NCBI GenBank assembly: GCA_019637075.1 | Contig: JAHBWI010000005.1 | Span: forward strand, 248,001-312,000 | Source of the DNA: Nitrospiraceae bacterium | GTDB taxonomy: Bacteria; Nitrospirota; Nitrospiria; Nitrospirales; Nitrospiraceae | Length of the DNA stretch: 64,000 bases | Reading direction: 5' to 3' | Shown: in pieces, positions 53,050-61,272 of the stretch | How the letters are laid out: each line of letters starts with the position of its first letter | How positions within the stretch are numbered: the stretch's first letter is position 1 | Program-made: the position numbers and the translations under genes | Notes under the pieces: model-generated | Databases searched by the model: none | What the model saw: only the letters and a program-made list of their open reading frames with translations | Told to the model about the DNA's origin: nothing

Positions 53050-54246
53050 CTACCGCTTATTAGTAAGCCACATGAGCGGATCAACCGGCTCAGCACCCTC
53101 ACGAAGTTCAAAATAGAGGGTACTTTCCCCCGTCATACCGGTATCCCCGGTTTCCCCGATCGTGTCTCCCGCATCGATGCGAGCCCCGACTGTGGTCAAG
53201 ATCTTCGAGGCATGGGCATACAACGAGAAGACCCCGTTGGCGTGATCTACGATTATAACCAGTCCGTAGCCTTTCAACCAGTCCGCATACGCGACCTGCC
53301 CGCCGGACACAGCCCGTATATTACTCCCTTCTGCGGCCCGAATCTCAATACCTTTTCGCTGGATATACGTGTTGAAGGTCGGGTGCTTCTGCCGCCCGAA
53401 ATACGACACCACCTGGCCGTCGGTCGGCCAGAGCAGCGTCCCCTTGAGGGCCCGTAGCCCACCCGTGGCCGACGGCGGCCGCGCGGCAGCCGCGCGGCGG
53501 CGAGTTTCGAGCTCTTTCAACAAGCTATCCACCCGAGCGGCAGACTTTTCGAGTTCCTCGACCGCACGGTCGTAGGATTCTTTCTGCTGCGTGATTTTTG
53601 CCAGGTAGACCTTCTTTTCCTTTTTTAAGCCGTGGATTTGTGCCAACTTTTGCTCAGTGTTGGTCTTATAGGCCAAGATGCCCCTGCGGGCCTCCTCCCG
53701 TTCATGCTCAACCTCGGCCATCCGATCGGCATCCTTCCGATAGGTCTCCACGACCTGGTACTCACGCTGGGATACGGCCGAGAGATATTGGAATCGCCGT
53801 TGAAAATCTGCATAGGATCCGGCGGCCAGGAGGGTCTTGAGGTGCCCGAAGCGGCCTTCGACGTACTGCACGCGCAACCGAGCGGCAATCGCGTCTTGCC
53901 GCTCATCGATGCGTTCGGCCAACCGGGACAGCTGCACGCTCATTTGTTCGATCTCGTGATCCTTTTTTCGCAACTGTTTGAGAATATCCTGATGCTCTTG
54001 CCGATGGCGCACTAAACGCTCATCGAGCGACTGCAATCCCTGCAACACGGATTCCCGCTTTTTTTCCGCCTCATCGGACTTCTTGCGTTTCTCTTCGATC
54101 GTCCCACGCAGCTTCTCCAGCGTCTTCTTTTCCTGTTCGATCTTGTCAGTGTACGTGTCTTTCTTCTCGGCCTGCGCCAAGCCGGATAGCATACCCAACG
54201 CCGTGACAAACGGCACCATCGCACACCATGCCGTCCGATGGTTCAT
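53050..54246 (-). CDS. envC: EnvC-like murein hydrolase activator (degenerate LytM)
   Basis: A periplasmic partner of FtsEX that switches on amidases at division. A signal peptide (about 10-27, ends GLAQA), a long coiled coil (about 30-285) and a LytM domain (about 295-398) make up the 398 residues. LytM ligands are lost: YIQRKGIEI has Arg and Glu where His and Asp bind zinc in active enzymes, and LYFELREG lacks the HxH. So it is an activator, not a protease. The ATG at 54246 overlaps the ftsX TGA; the next gene is the S41 protease. Confidence 0.88.
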   Translation of the reverse strand: MNHRTAWCAMVPFVTALGMLSGLAQAEKKDTYTDKIEQEKKTLEKLRGTIEEKRKKSDEAEKKRESVLQGLQSLDERLVRHRQEHQDILKQLRKKDHEIEQMSVQLSRLAERIDERQDAIAARLRVQYVEGRFGHLKTLLAAGSYADFQRRFQYLSAVSQREYQVVETYRKDADRMAEVEHEREEARRGILAYKTNTEQKLAQIHGLKKEKKVYLAKITQQKESYDRAVEELEKSAARVDSLLKELETRRRAAAARPPSATGGLRALKGTLLWPTDGQVVSYFGRQKHPTFNTYIQRKGIEIRAAEGSNIRAVSGGQVAYADWLKGYGLVIIVDHANGVFSLYAHASKILTTVGARIDAGDTIGETGDTGMTGESTLYFELREGAEPVDPLMWLTNKR

Positions 54247-55142
54247 GCCCGCCCTTCTCCAAACCGGACGAGGGATAAAAAGCTGCCGGCAAAGCCAAGA
54301 AACAACCCGACCATTACCAGCACGGCGCACATCTCCAATGGAAAGAACGTCAAGAGCGAATCCACTCCGAGGAAGCGGCTGGTGGACCTGATCTCATGGC
54401 GGAACAATTCAAAACCGGTTTTCAGGATGACCAGGGAGAGGGCGCTACCCAAGAAGCCCAACGCAGCCCCTTCGAGCAAATACGGCACCCTGATGAACGC
54501 TTTGGTGGCGCCGATCAAGCTCAGGATTTCGATCTCCTCCCGTCTGGAGTACAGGGCCAAACGAATCGTATTGGCAATGATGGTGACCGAGGCGGCGGAG
54601 AGAATCACGCCGACGATAATGGCGGCAGCTTCAATGTAGCGGACGATGCTCGCCAAGGCGTCGACCCACTCCTGGTTGTATTGAACCTGTCCGACCCCTG
54701 GTATGAGTTTGGCTCGGTCTGCCCATCGTCGAACCGCATCGGACGACCGAGCCTCGGCGGTCAAGGTCACCACAAAGGACGCCGGCAAGGGATTCTGGCC
54801 GAGCCCCTGCAACAGATGGGAATCGGCCGGGAACTGTTTCTGAAAATCGGCCAGCGCCTGCTCCTTGGACACATAAGTCAACGAGGCGATGCTGCGGTCC
54901 GATCTGAGCTGTCGCTCCACATCGCCAATAGTCTGGCTCGTCAACTCATCCTGCAGATACACAATGACCTGAATGTCCTGTTCGAGGGAAAGGGCCATGC
55001 TGCGCAGGTTCACGTACAGCAGCAGAAACACGCCCACGCAAGCAAAGGTAAAGGCCGTCGTCGCCACGGCCACCATCGTGGTGGTGCGATTGATCAGGAC
55101 GTTGGCCGCTGCTTCTCGGAGCAGGTAGAAGACCCGCCTCAC
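54243..55142 (-). CDS. ftsX: Cell division membrane protein FtsX
   Basis: Membrane subunit of FtsEX with four predicted helices (around residues 22-45, 170-195, 225-245 and 270-290) and a large periplasmic loop of about 120 residues after the first helix. FtsX transmits ATP hydrolysis by FtsE to EnvC outside the membrane. Start is a GTG sharing bases with the ftsE stop (GTGA). Length (299) is typical. It carries no enzymatic motif; recognition is by topology and order. Confidence 0.92.
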   Translation of the reverse strand: MRRVFYLLREAAANVLINRTTTMVAVATTAFTFACVGVFLLLYVNLRSMALSLEQDIQVIVYLQDELTSQTIGDVERQLRSDRSIASLTYVSKEQALADFQKQFPADSHLLQGLGQNPLPASFVVTLTAEARSSDAVRRWADRAKLIPGVGQVQYNQEWVDALASIVRYIEAAAIIVGVILSAASVTIIANTIRLALYSRREEIEILSLIGATKAFIRVPYLLEGAALGFLGSALSLVILKTGFELFRHEIRSTSRFLGVDSLLTFFPLEMCAVLVMVGLFLGFAGSFLSLVRFGEGRA

Positions 55143-55807
55143 ACAACCACCTTCTCGCGCGACATCACCTTCCCCTGCTCCAAGACAATGACACGCCGAT
55201 TGACCTGCTCGAGCACCTTCGGATCATGCGTCGCCACCATCACCGTCGTCCCGCGCGCATTGATAAGTTTGAAGAGTTCGATGATCTCGCTGGTCAGTTC
55301 GGGATCGAGATTGCCGGTCGGTTCGTCGGCGAGCAGGACGATCGGTCCGTTGACGATCGCACGGGCGATACAGACCCGCTGTTGCTCCCCGGTCGACAGT
55401 CCCTGCGGATACAGATCCTTCCTCCGATCCAGTCCGACGGCACGCAGCGCTTCGGTCACCTTCCGCCGGATATCGGTTGTCGACGCGCCCTGGACCAGCA
55501 AGGGCAATGACACATTGTCGAAGATCGTTTTCTTCGGCAACAGCCGGAAGTCCTGAAAGACGATACCCACACGCCGGCGAAGCGCGGGAATTTCCGACGG
55601 CCGCAGCTTCGACACGTTGCGCCCCTCGACGAAAATTTGACCTTCATCCGGTTGTTCGGCCGCGATCAGCAACTTCAGCAGCGTCGACTTCCCCGCTCCA
55701 CTCGGTCCCATGAGCAGGATGAATTCACCCTTCTCAATTTCCAAATTGATGTCGGAGAGGGCCGGCCTCCGATCAAAAGTCTTTGAGACGTGAAAGAGTT
55801 GGATCAT
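55139..55807 (-). CDS. ftsE: Cell division ATPase FtsE
   Basis: The ATP-binding subunit of FtsEX, 222 residues. MGPSGAGKSTLLKLL (Walker A, about 33-47), LSTGEQQRVCIARAIVNGP (signature, about 140) and VLLADEPTGNLDPEL (Walker B) are canonical, and the FtsE-like N-terminus MIQLFHVSKTF is present. It precedes ftsX, followed by envC, so the divisome hydrolase-activation trio is intact. A gap of 89 bases without a supportable gene separates it from yraN. Confidence 0.95.
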   Translation of the reverse strand: MIQLFHVSKTFDRRPALSDINLEIEKGEFILLMGPSGAGKSTLLKLLIAAEQPDEGQIFVEGRNVSKLRPSEIPALRRRVGIVFQDFRLLPKKTIFDNVSLPLLVQGASTTDIRRKVTEALRAVGLDRRKDLYPQGLSTGEQQRVCIARAIVNGPIVLLADEPTGNLDPELTSEIIELFKLINARGTTVMVATHDPKVLEQVNRRVIVLEQGKVMSREKVVV

Positions 55808-55896
55808 GAAGACAGACCCGTCAGATTAGGACCGTCGGTTCGTCAGGGTGGCATTCGATGGTCGACACACCCCGGGATGGGGAACGCCCCGCCTCC

Positions 55897-56283
55897 CTAC
55901 CATCGCAGATCATCCCCCTGCACGTCGAACGCATTCGCAATATGTTGCAGATCGACAGACCCGTCAGGGTGATCCTGGAACAATACCACATCGAACCGGC
56001 AGGGCTGCCCGTGGATCCGATGCCGCGCCAAATAGAGCGCAGCGAGTTGAACCACCTTCGCCTGCTTGCGGAGCGTCACCGCCTCGGACGCCCCTCCGAA
56101 CACCTCGGAACGGCGGCGCTTGACCTCGACGAACACCAACACGCCTCGATCTTCCGCAACAAGGTCCAACTCTCCCAGCGGGAAGCGAATGTTTCGCCCG
56201 AGGATCTTGAATCCCTTGCGCCGGAGATAGTCTTCCGCCTGCCGCTCGCCCTCGTCTCCTAGCTTGCGGCGTGAGTCGCGCAT
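55897..56283 (-). CDS. yraN: YraN/UPF0102-family endonuclease-like protein
   Basis: A 128-residue protein with the restriction-endonuclease-like fold. LGDEGERQAEDYLRRKGFKI (about 7-26), GELDLVAEDRG (catalytic Asp, about 39) and FVEVKRRR (about 51-58) form the D-ExK nuclease core. A precise function is unknown, though UPF0102 members are proposed DNA repair or Holliday-junction enzymes. It directly follows rnhB (10 bases), as in many genomes. Confidence 0.88.
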   Translation of the reverse strand: MRDSRRKLGDEGERQAEDYLRRKGFKILGRNIRFPLGELDLVAEDRGVLVFVEVKRRRSEVFGGASEAVTLRKQAKVVQLAALYLARHRIHGQPCRFDVVLFQDHPDGSVDLQHIANAFDVQGDDLRW

Positions 56284-56293
56284 GGTCGGAAAG

Positions 56294-56977
56294 TCACACC
56301 GTCCGGACGTTCATGGCCTCGGTGCGAGAGACAGCAGTCGCCATTGCATCCCGCACCGGCGCGAAGCTTCGCCGGTGGATGGGACATGGTCCGTACGTAC
56401 GCAGGAAACGGAGATGTTCCGGAGTCCCATACCCCTTGTGAACCGAAAAATTGTACGAGGGAAACGTCCGGTGATACTCATCCATCAGGCGGTCACGAGT
56501 CACCTTGGCCAAGATGGACGCGGCTGCAATCGAGCGCGACAGACCATCCCCCTTGATGACTGACTTTTGCGGCAATGCGATGGTAGGGAGTGTCAGGGCA
56601 TCGAGGAGGAGGAAATCCGGCGGCGGTGTGAGCAAGGCCACCGCACGCTGCATGGCCAAGCGGGTGGCTTCGAGGATGTTCAGGCGGTCGATTTCCTCTT
56701 CGCTTGCACTTCCCACGGCGCTGGCCACCGCGCGCCGGAGAATCACATCATAGAGCCGATTTCGATCCGCTTCGTCGAGTTGTTTGGAATCGTCCAATCC
56801 CGGCAGGACACAGCCACGGGGAAGGATGACCGCGGCGGCCACGACCGGGCCGGCCAGGGGGCCACGCCCGGCCTCGTCCAGGCCTGCGATCCGCCGATAT
56901 CCGCACCGGCGGGCCTCCACCTCGAAGCACTCGGTGGGGCCCCCTGTCATCAGGCCCTGCGTACGCGACACACGCAT
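56294..56977 (-). CDS. rnhB: Ribonuclease HII RnhB
   Basis: Removes RNA from RNA-DNA hybrids and single ribonucleotides. GLDEAGRGPLAGPVVAAAV (catalytic Asp-Glu) opens the protein, DSKQLDEADRNRLYDVIL follows, and LLLDALTLP and KVTRDRLMDEYH give the remaining acidic residues. The start is uncertain: the frame opens at TTG 56986, with in-frame ATGs at 56977 and 56950. It lies in the rpsP-rimM-trmD-rplS operon. Confidence 0.92.
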   Translation of the reverse strand: MRVSRTQGLMTGGPTECFEVEARRCGYRRIAGLDEAGRGPLAGPVVAAAVILPRGCVLPGLDDSKQLDEADRNRLYDVILRRAVASAVGSASEEEIDRLNILEATRLAMQRAVALLTPPPDFLLLDALTLPTIALPQKSVIKGDGLSRSIAAASILAKVTRDRLMDEYHRTFPSYNFSVHKGYGTPEHLRFLRTYGPCPIHRRSFAPVRDAMATAVSRTEAMNVRTV

Positions 56978-57007
56978 GCCCCTCAACTGATGTGTGGTGG
57001 CAACGCG

Positions 57008-57421
57008 TCAGGCCTTGGCGCCCGCCGTGGCGGTTTCCGCTGCAGCCCCGCTGTTCTGCTGCGACCGGCTCTCGGCCGAAAACTCGCGGTCTTCCACCTT
57101 GGCAAACTTGCCTTTCTTGGTGCGCAGATAATACAGCTTGGCGCGACGCACGCGACCTTGCCGAACGACATCGACCTTGGCGACGCTCGGGGAATGGACC
57201 GGGAATATACGCTCGACCCCAACCCCATAAGACAGTTTGCGAACGGTAAAGGTCTCGCTATTGAGCGTCCCCTTCCGTGCGATCACGGTCCCTTCATACA
57301 CCTGAATGCGCTCTTTCTCACCTTCTACCACCTTCACGTGAACGCGAACGGTATCCCCGATCTCGAACGTGGGCACCGTCTTCTTAGTTAAGGATCGCTG
57401 GATCCGCTCTAACCGATTCAT
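57008..57421 (-). CDS. rplS: 50S ribosomal protein L19
   Basis: Large-subunit protein at the subunit interface. [19 protein letters not shown] begins the 137-residue sequence; [49 protein letters not shown] and RRAKLYYLR are conserved. A non-conserved C-terminal tail of about 20 residues ([19 protein letters not shown]) extends past the family core. The ATG at 57421 is preferred over the earlier in-frame start. It follows trmD. Confidence 0.96.
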   Translation of the reverse strand: MNRLERIQRSLTKKTVPTFEIGDTVRVHVKVVEGEKERIQVYEGTVIARKGTLNSETFTVRKLSYGVGVERIFPVHSPSVAKVDVVRQGRVRRAKLYYLRTKKGKFAKVEDREFSAESRSQQNSGAAAETATAGAKA

Positions 57422-57530
57422 GATCTTCTCCTCCTCGTCTCTAGGAACTGGAACGTGTAAAAAACCGACAACGATGCTGTGACTCCACACAATTTCTTCC
57501 GGCCATGTCTGCCTCGGTGAGCGTGACCGG

Positions 57531-58322
57531 CTAGTCGCCCCGTCGTCCCGCGCAGGCAGAGGCCAGACTTTCCTGCATGACCTCGATCAACAACTGCTGA
57601 TCCTCTTTACCCAATACTCGGTCCCGCAGCAGATCGGGCCGTTTCTGATAGGTATTACGGATCGCTTCCTTTCGCCGCCACACGCGGATACGTTCATGGT
57701 TTCCCGATACCAGCACATCGGGAACCCCCATCCCTCGCACCTCGGCAGGTCTCGTGTAGTGCGGATACTCGAGCAAGGCCTCGGAAAAAGACTCTTCCTC
57801 CGCGGAAGCCTGATCGCCCAATACACCGGGAACCAACCGGGCCGCCGCGTCGATCATTACCAACGCCGCCAATTCCCCTCCGGTCAGCACATAATCACCG
57901 ACCGAAATCTCCTCGGGATGCAGGGCCAGACGGACTCGCTCATCGATGCCCTCATAGTGGCCGCACAGAAACACGATCGGCCGCGCATCCTCCGCCAGCG
58001 ACTTCGCAAGCTCCTGGGAGAAGGGGCGCCCCTGCGGTGACGGCATCACGATGCGCACATTCGCATCAATCGGGTTCGCCGCCCCATATTGGTCGCAAAG
58101 GGCCTCCACTGCCAGGAAAATCGGCTCGGCTTTCATCACCATCCCGGCGCCGCCGCCGTACGGCACATCGTCGGCTGTCTTATGCCGATCAAACGTAAAG
58201 TCCCGAAGGTTCCTGACAGACACCTCCAAGAGCCCCTTTTCCTGGGCACGCTTCAACATGCTTTGACCGAGGACCGGCGCAACCATGTCCGGAAACAATG
58301 TCAGCACTGCGCAGCGCATCAT
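57531..58322 (-). CDS. trmD: tRNA (guanine37-N1)-methyltransferase TrmD
   Basis: Methylates G37 next to the anticodon to prevent frameshifting. The 263-residue SPOUT protein has [19 protein letters not shown] (about 4-22), [16 protein letters not shown] (SAM-binding loop), [13 protein letters not shown] and [20 protein letters not shown] (the knot). Its ATG overlaps the rimM stop (ATGA), and the ATG one codon later is an alternative. The rpsP-rimM-trmD-rplS order is conserved widely. Confidence 0.96.
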   Translation of the reverse strand: MMRCAVLTLFPDMVAPVLGQSMLKRAQEKGLLEVSVRNLRDFTFDRHKTADDVPYGGGAGMVMKAEPIFLAVEALCDQYGAANPIDANVRIVMPSPQGRPFSQELAKSLAEDARPIVFLCGHYEGIDERVRLALHPEEISVGDYVLTGGELAALVMIDAAARLVPGVLGDQASAEEESFSEALLEYPHYTRPAEVRGMGVPDVLVSGNHERIRVWRRKEAIRNTYQKRPDLLRDRVLGKEDQQLLIEVMQESLASACAGRRGD

Positions 58323-58843
58323 GCAGTTTCCAATAGCCCGTCCGGGAGCCGTACCATCATGGTGCGGGCCTCGACGTCGACGGCCATCACAACCTGCTTG
58401 GCCGCCGGAACGAGCACCTCTCTCCCGTTTTGTCGCACTAGGAATACCTGATTGCCCGACAGATCTATGACATCCTCGATCGTCCCGATGGGCCCCCGGG
58501 ATTCATCCTGAACGGCCATGCCGATCAGATCACACTCGTAGTACTGCCCGGACGGCAGTTTAGGCACCTCTCCGCGGGGGATGCGAATCCATCCGCCGCG
58601 AAACTCCGCGACCTGTTCGGGTGCCGTAAAGACATCGAAGCCGACAATGAACGTGTCGCCGCCAGGACGAACATGGGTGACCTTAGCATCGAGGACCCTC
58701 CCCCCCGCAGCCACCAGGGTCACCTGCCGAAGCCCTTCAAACCGACCAGGCACGTCACTGAGGGAACGTACGCGCGCTTCTCCCCGCACACCGAATGGCC
58801 GTTCGATCCTGCCGACCGTCACGAGTTCCGTCTGATCGACCAT
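58319..58843 (-). CDS. rimM: 16S rRNA processing protein RimM
   Basis: Helps 30S assembly with ribosomal protein S19. LVTVGRIERPFGVRGEARV (about residues 7-25) is the N-terminal motif. FEGLRQVTL, then DLIGMAVQDESRGPIGTIED and LVRQNGREVLVPA (PRC-barrel half), complete the 174 residues. The start at 58843 (MVDQTEL) fits the family; the frame is open to 58900. No strong ribosome-binding site is seen at either candidate. Confidence 0.93.
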   Translation of the reverse strand: MVDQTELVTVGRIERPFGVRGEARVRSLSDVPGRFEGLRQVTLVAAGGRVLDAKVTHVRPGGDTFIVGFDVFTAPEQVAEFRGGWIRIPRGEVPKLPSGQYYECDLIGMAVQDESRGPIGTIEDVIDLSGNQVFLVRQNGREVLVPAAKQVVMAVDVEARTMMVRLPDGLLETA

Positions 58844-58906
58844 GGTGAAGTGAGAAGGACCAGGGTCGCAAAAAGTCGTGCGCCCGCCCCTTTCCCTCAT
58901 GCCAGG

Positions 58907-59224
58907 TTACTTCTTCGTCTTCGCCGCCTTCTCCGGCTTCTCTGATTTCTCTGCCTTCTCGGACTTTTCCGTTTCAAACTGCTTCCAGACGCCGTGACGC
59001 TTGAGCAGGGTCCGCACGGTCGTCGTCGGTTGGGCACCATGCCGCAGCCAGGTCAACACGCGCTCCTGCTTCAAATCCGGAACCGCCGGGTTCTTCAGCG
59101 GATCGAAAATACCGAGGATCTCCAGGAACCGCCCGTCGCGCGGCTTGCGTGAATCTGCCGCCACCACTCGATACATCGGTCGCTTGTGCCGCCCCGTTCG
59201 TGCCAATCTCAAATGAACCGCCAC
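58907..59224 (-). CDS. rpsP: 30S ribosomal protein S16
   Basis: A 105-residue small-subunit protein. MAVHLRLARTGRHKRPMYRV at the N-terminus and GRFLEILGIFDPLKN are diagnostic. The C-terminal 20 residues are Lys/Glu-rich repeats (EKSEKAEKSEKPEKAAKTKK), an extension beyond the usual about 85. Start is a GTG at 59224 with GGAGGAG about 6 bases upstream. It follows ffh by 48 bases. Confidence 0.95.
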   Translation of the reverse strand: MAVHLRLARTGRHKRPMYRVVAADSRKPRDGRFLEILGIFDPLKNPAVPDLKQERVLTWLRHGAQPTTTVRTLLKRHGVWKQFETEKSEKAEKSEKPEKAAKTKK

Positions 59225-59272
59225 GTTACTCCTCCTTCATCCTGTTATTAAATGACACTGATGATTGACTCT

Positions 59273-60619
59273 TCACATTCCCCGTAACATTTGCGCCAGT
59301 TGACGCCGTCCGCCGACTCCCGACATGACCTTGGCGATCTTCTTCGCCTGCAAAAACTGCTTGATGAGCCGATTCACTTCCTGCACGCTCGTACCACTCC
59401 CGCGCGCAATACGTTTCTTTCGGCTCCCATTGATCAACGTATGGTCCCGCCGCTCACGCCTCGTCATCGAATCGATGATGGCCGCCACGCGGTTCATTTC
59501 TTTTTCCGGCAACCCGCTGTTCGCCAGATCTTTGAGCTTCTGCCCGCCGGGCAACATTCCCAAAATCTGTTCGAACGTGCCGAGCTTGTTCATCTGTCCC
59601 AACTGCGACCGAAAGTCTTCCAGCGTAAAGCTGTTGCTGGTCAACTTCTTTTGCGCCGCCTCGGCCTCCTCCCGCGAAAACGTCTCCTGAGCCTTTTCGA
59701 TCAGCGACAGCACATCGCCCATGCCCAGAATCCGCGAGGCCATGCGGTCCGGATGGAACGGTTCCAAGGCATCGAGTTTTTCACCCATGCCGAGAAACTT
59801 GATCGGTTTCTGCGTGACCGCGCGGATGGAGAGCACCGCGCCGCCGCGCGCATCACCTTCGACCTTGGTCAGAATCACCCCGGTGAGACCTACGCGCTGG
59901 TCAAACTGGGCGGCCATATTGACCGCATCCTGGCCGGTCATGGCATCGGCGACCAGGAGGACTTCCTGCGGCTTAACCGCTTCCTTGACAGCGACCAACT
60001 CGCCCATCAATTCGTCGTCGATGTGTAAGCGACCGCCGGTGTCGAGCACGACGACGTCGTACCCCTGCTCACGCCCGCGCAGAACACCCCGCTCGCAAAT
60101 GCGCACGACATCCGCGCGGGATGCGTCGACTTGATCGAAACGGTGCACGTCCACACCCAGATCCCGTCCCAGGCTCGACAATTGATCGCCTGCAGCCGGT
60201 CGCCGCGGATCGGCCGCAACGAGCAGCACACGTTTTCCCTGGGTCTTGAACAAACGGGCCAACTTGCCCGACGTGGTGGTCTTTCCGGCGCCCTGCAACC
60301 CCACCATCATGATGATGGTGGGAGGCATCGACGCCAGGCTGATGCCGGCACGCTCCCCGCCCATCATGCCGCGGAGTTCGTCCCAGACAACCTTCACGAC
60401 CTGATGTCCCGGCGTGAGGCTCTTCAGGACTTCCTGACCGACCGCCTTCTCACGGACTCGCTCCAGGAACTCTTTGACGACCTTGAAGTTGACGTCAGCC
60501 TCGAGCAAAGCCAGACGAACTTCCTTCAGTGCCTCACCGATGTTGTCCTCGGTGAGCACACCTTGGCCACGAAGCTTTTTAAGTATCCGTTCGAATTTTT
60601 CGCTTAGCGCGTCAAGCAC
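59273..60619 (-). CDS. ffh: Signal recognition particle protein Ffh (SRP54)
   Basis: GTPase subunit of SRP for co-translational targeting of membrane proteins. The 448-residue protein has the N helical bundle, the G domain with MVGLQGAGKTTTSGKLA (about 105-121), VAADPRRPAAGDQL, DTGGRL and TKVEGDARGG, and the methionine-containing M domain with SRKKRIARGSGTSVQEVNRL. The start is a GTG at 60619. It heads the ffh-rpsP-rimM-trmD-rplS group. I did not recognise an SRP RNA gene in the window. Confidence 0.95.
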   Translation of the reverse strand: MLDALSEKFERILKKLRGQGVLTEDNIGEALKEVRLALLEADVNFKVVKEFLERVREKAVGQEVLKSLTPGHQVVKVVWDELRGMMGGERAGISLASMPPTIIMMVGLQGAGKTTTSGKLARLFKTQGKRVLLVAADPRRPAAGDQLSSLGRDLGVDVHRFDQVDASRADVVRICERGVLRGREQGYDVVVLDTGGRLHIDDELMGELVAVKEAVKPQEVLLVADAMTGQDAVNMAAQFDQRVGLTGVILTKVEGDARGGAVLSIRAVTQKPIKFLGMGEKLDALEPFHPDRMASRILGMGDVLSLIEKAQETFSREEAEAAQKKLTSNSFTLEDFRSQLGQMNKLGTFEQILGMLPGGQKLKDLANSGLPEKEMNRVAAIIDSMTRRERRDHTLINGSRKKRIARGSGTSVQEVNRLIKQFLQAKKIAKVMSGVGGRRQLAQMLRGM

Positions 60620-60932
60620 GAGCCACCACTACACAGGACGATCGAAATCCTCACTTCGCCCGGATTACCGATCACCTGGAAAAATCTGGGAAAAGAGCAT
60701 CGGGCAGTCTATAGAAGGGGGGAGCATGAAGTCAAGGTAGTTCCTACGCGCGTTCGTCTTTCAAAACACCAGCCCAATCAATGGGATTGGCTCTTATGAG
60801 ACCCGCCGTTCCCCGGGCCATTCCGCAGCAAGCTGCGGCTGGCATGCATTTTGTTGACATCAAATTAGGCTTCCGATAAGGTGCCGAACTAACAGGTATT
60901 ATCACGATTTTGCCAACGAGGAGAGTCACCGG
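60620..60932. other. Intergenic region between divergent ffh and DUF4321 genes
   Basis: This 313-base gap holds no supportable gene. Two small hairpins are present: an AGCCCAATC/GATTGGCT stem (60771-60779 with 60785-60792, one bulge) and CCGCAGC-AA-GCTGCGG (60823-60838). Neither is followed by a T-run. A promoter for the DUF4321 gene lies at 60854-60882. A 61-codon open frame on the minus strand (60744-60929) has no coding support. Confidence 0.6.
60854..60882 (+). promoter_or_regulatory. Promoter upstream of the DUF4321 gene
   Basis: A perfect TTGACA (60854-60859), a 17-base spacer and TAAGGT (60877-60882). The -35 is strong and the -10 modest. About 45 bases of leader follow, with GGAGAG before the ATG. 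Confidence 0.5.
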
Positions 60933-61193
60933 ATGAGAAAATCGATCGGCATGCTGCTGATCTTTATCCTGATCGGAGGAATGCTGGGCGGGATCTTCGG
61001 AGAGATCCTGCGGGTGATGGCTCCCAATGGCGCAATTCAGAACATCTTTGCCAGCAACTTTTCACCCGGCATCAATCCGCCGCTCAGCATCGATCTCGTG
61101 CTGCTCAAATTCACCCTCGGATTCAGCCTCAAGGTGAATTTGCTGAGCGTCTTGGGCATGTTCCTCGGAGCCTACCTGTACAAGCAGATGTAA
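60933..61193 (+). CDS. DUF4321 small membrane protein
   Basis: An 86-residue protein with two hydrophobic stretches (about 4-30, SIGMLLIFILIGGMLGGIFG, and about 55-82) and a polar loop between. This is the DUF4321 pattern, function unknown. SD GGAGAG precedes the ATG at 60933 by about 8 bases. It is a single-gene unit, converging with uvrB. Confidence 0.82.
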   Translation: MRKSIGMLLIFILIGGMLGGIFGEILRVMAPNGAIQNIFASNFSPGINPPLSIDLVLLKFTLGFSLKVNLLSVLGMFLGAYLYKQM

Positions 61194-61272
61194 CCCTCGT
61201 ACGGCTATGGGAAGCACAGCGCGTCCTCCGTGGTCGGTCATGAGTGGGCTGTGGCGGCCGACGAACGTGGGC

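Noticed and set aside
55811-55967. 14-base direct repeat GACAGACCCGTCAG at 55811 and 55954
   Set aside because: Repeats of this length are expected by chance in a 64-kb window; one copy lies in yraN coding sequence.
60823-60838. CCGCAGC-AA-GCTGCGG hairpin as a terminator
   Set aside because: A good stem but no following T-run, and it lies between divergent genes.
60744-60929. 61-codon minus-strand frame between ffh and the DUF4321 gene
   Set aside because: No ribosome-binding site or domain; overlaps a promoter for the other strand.
60620-60932. SRP RNA (4.5S) gene next to ffh
   Set aside because: The conserved GGAAG-type core of SRP RNA is not present.
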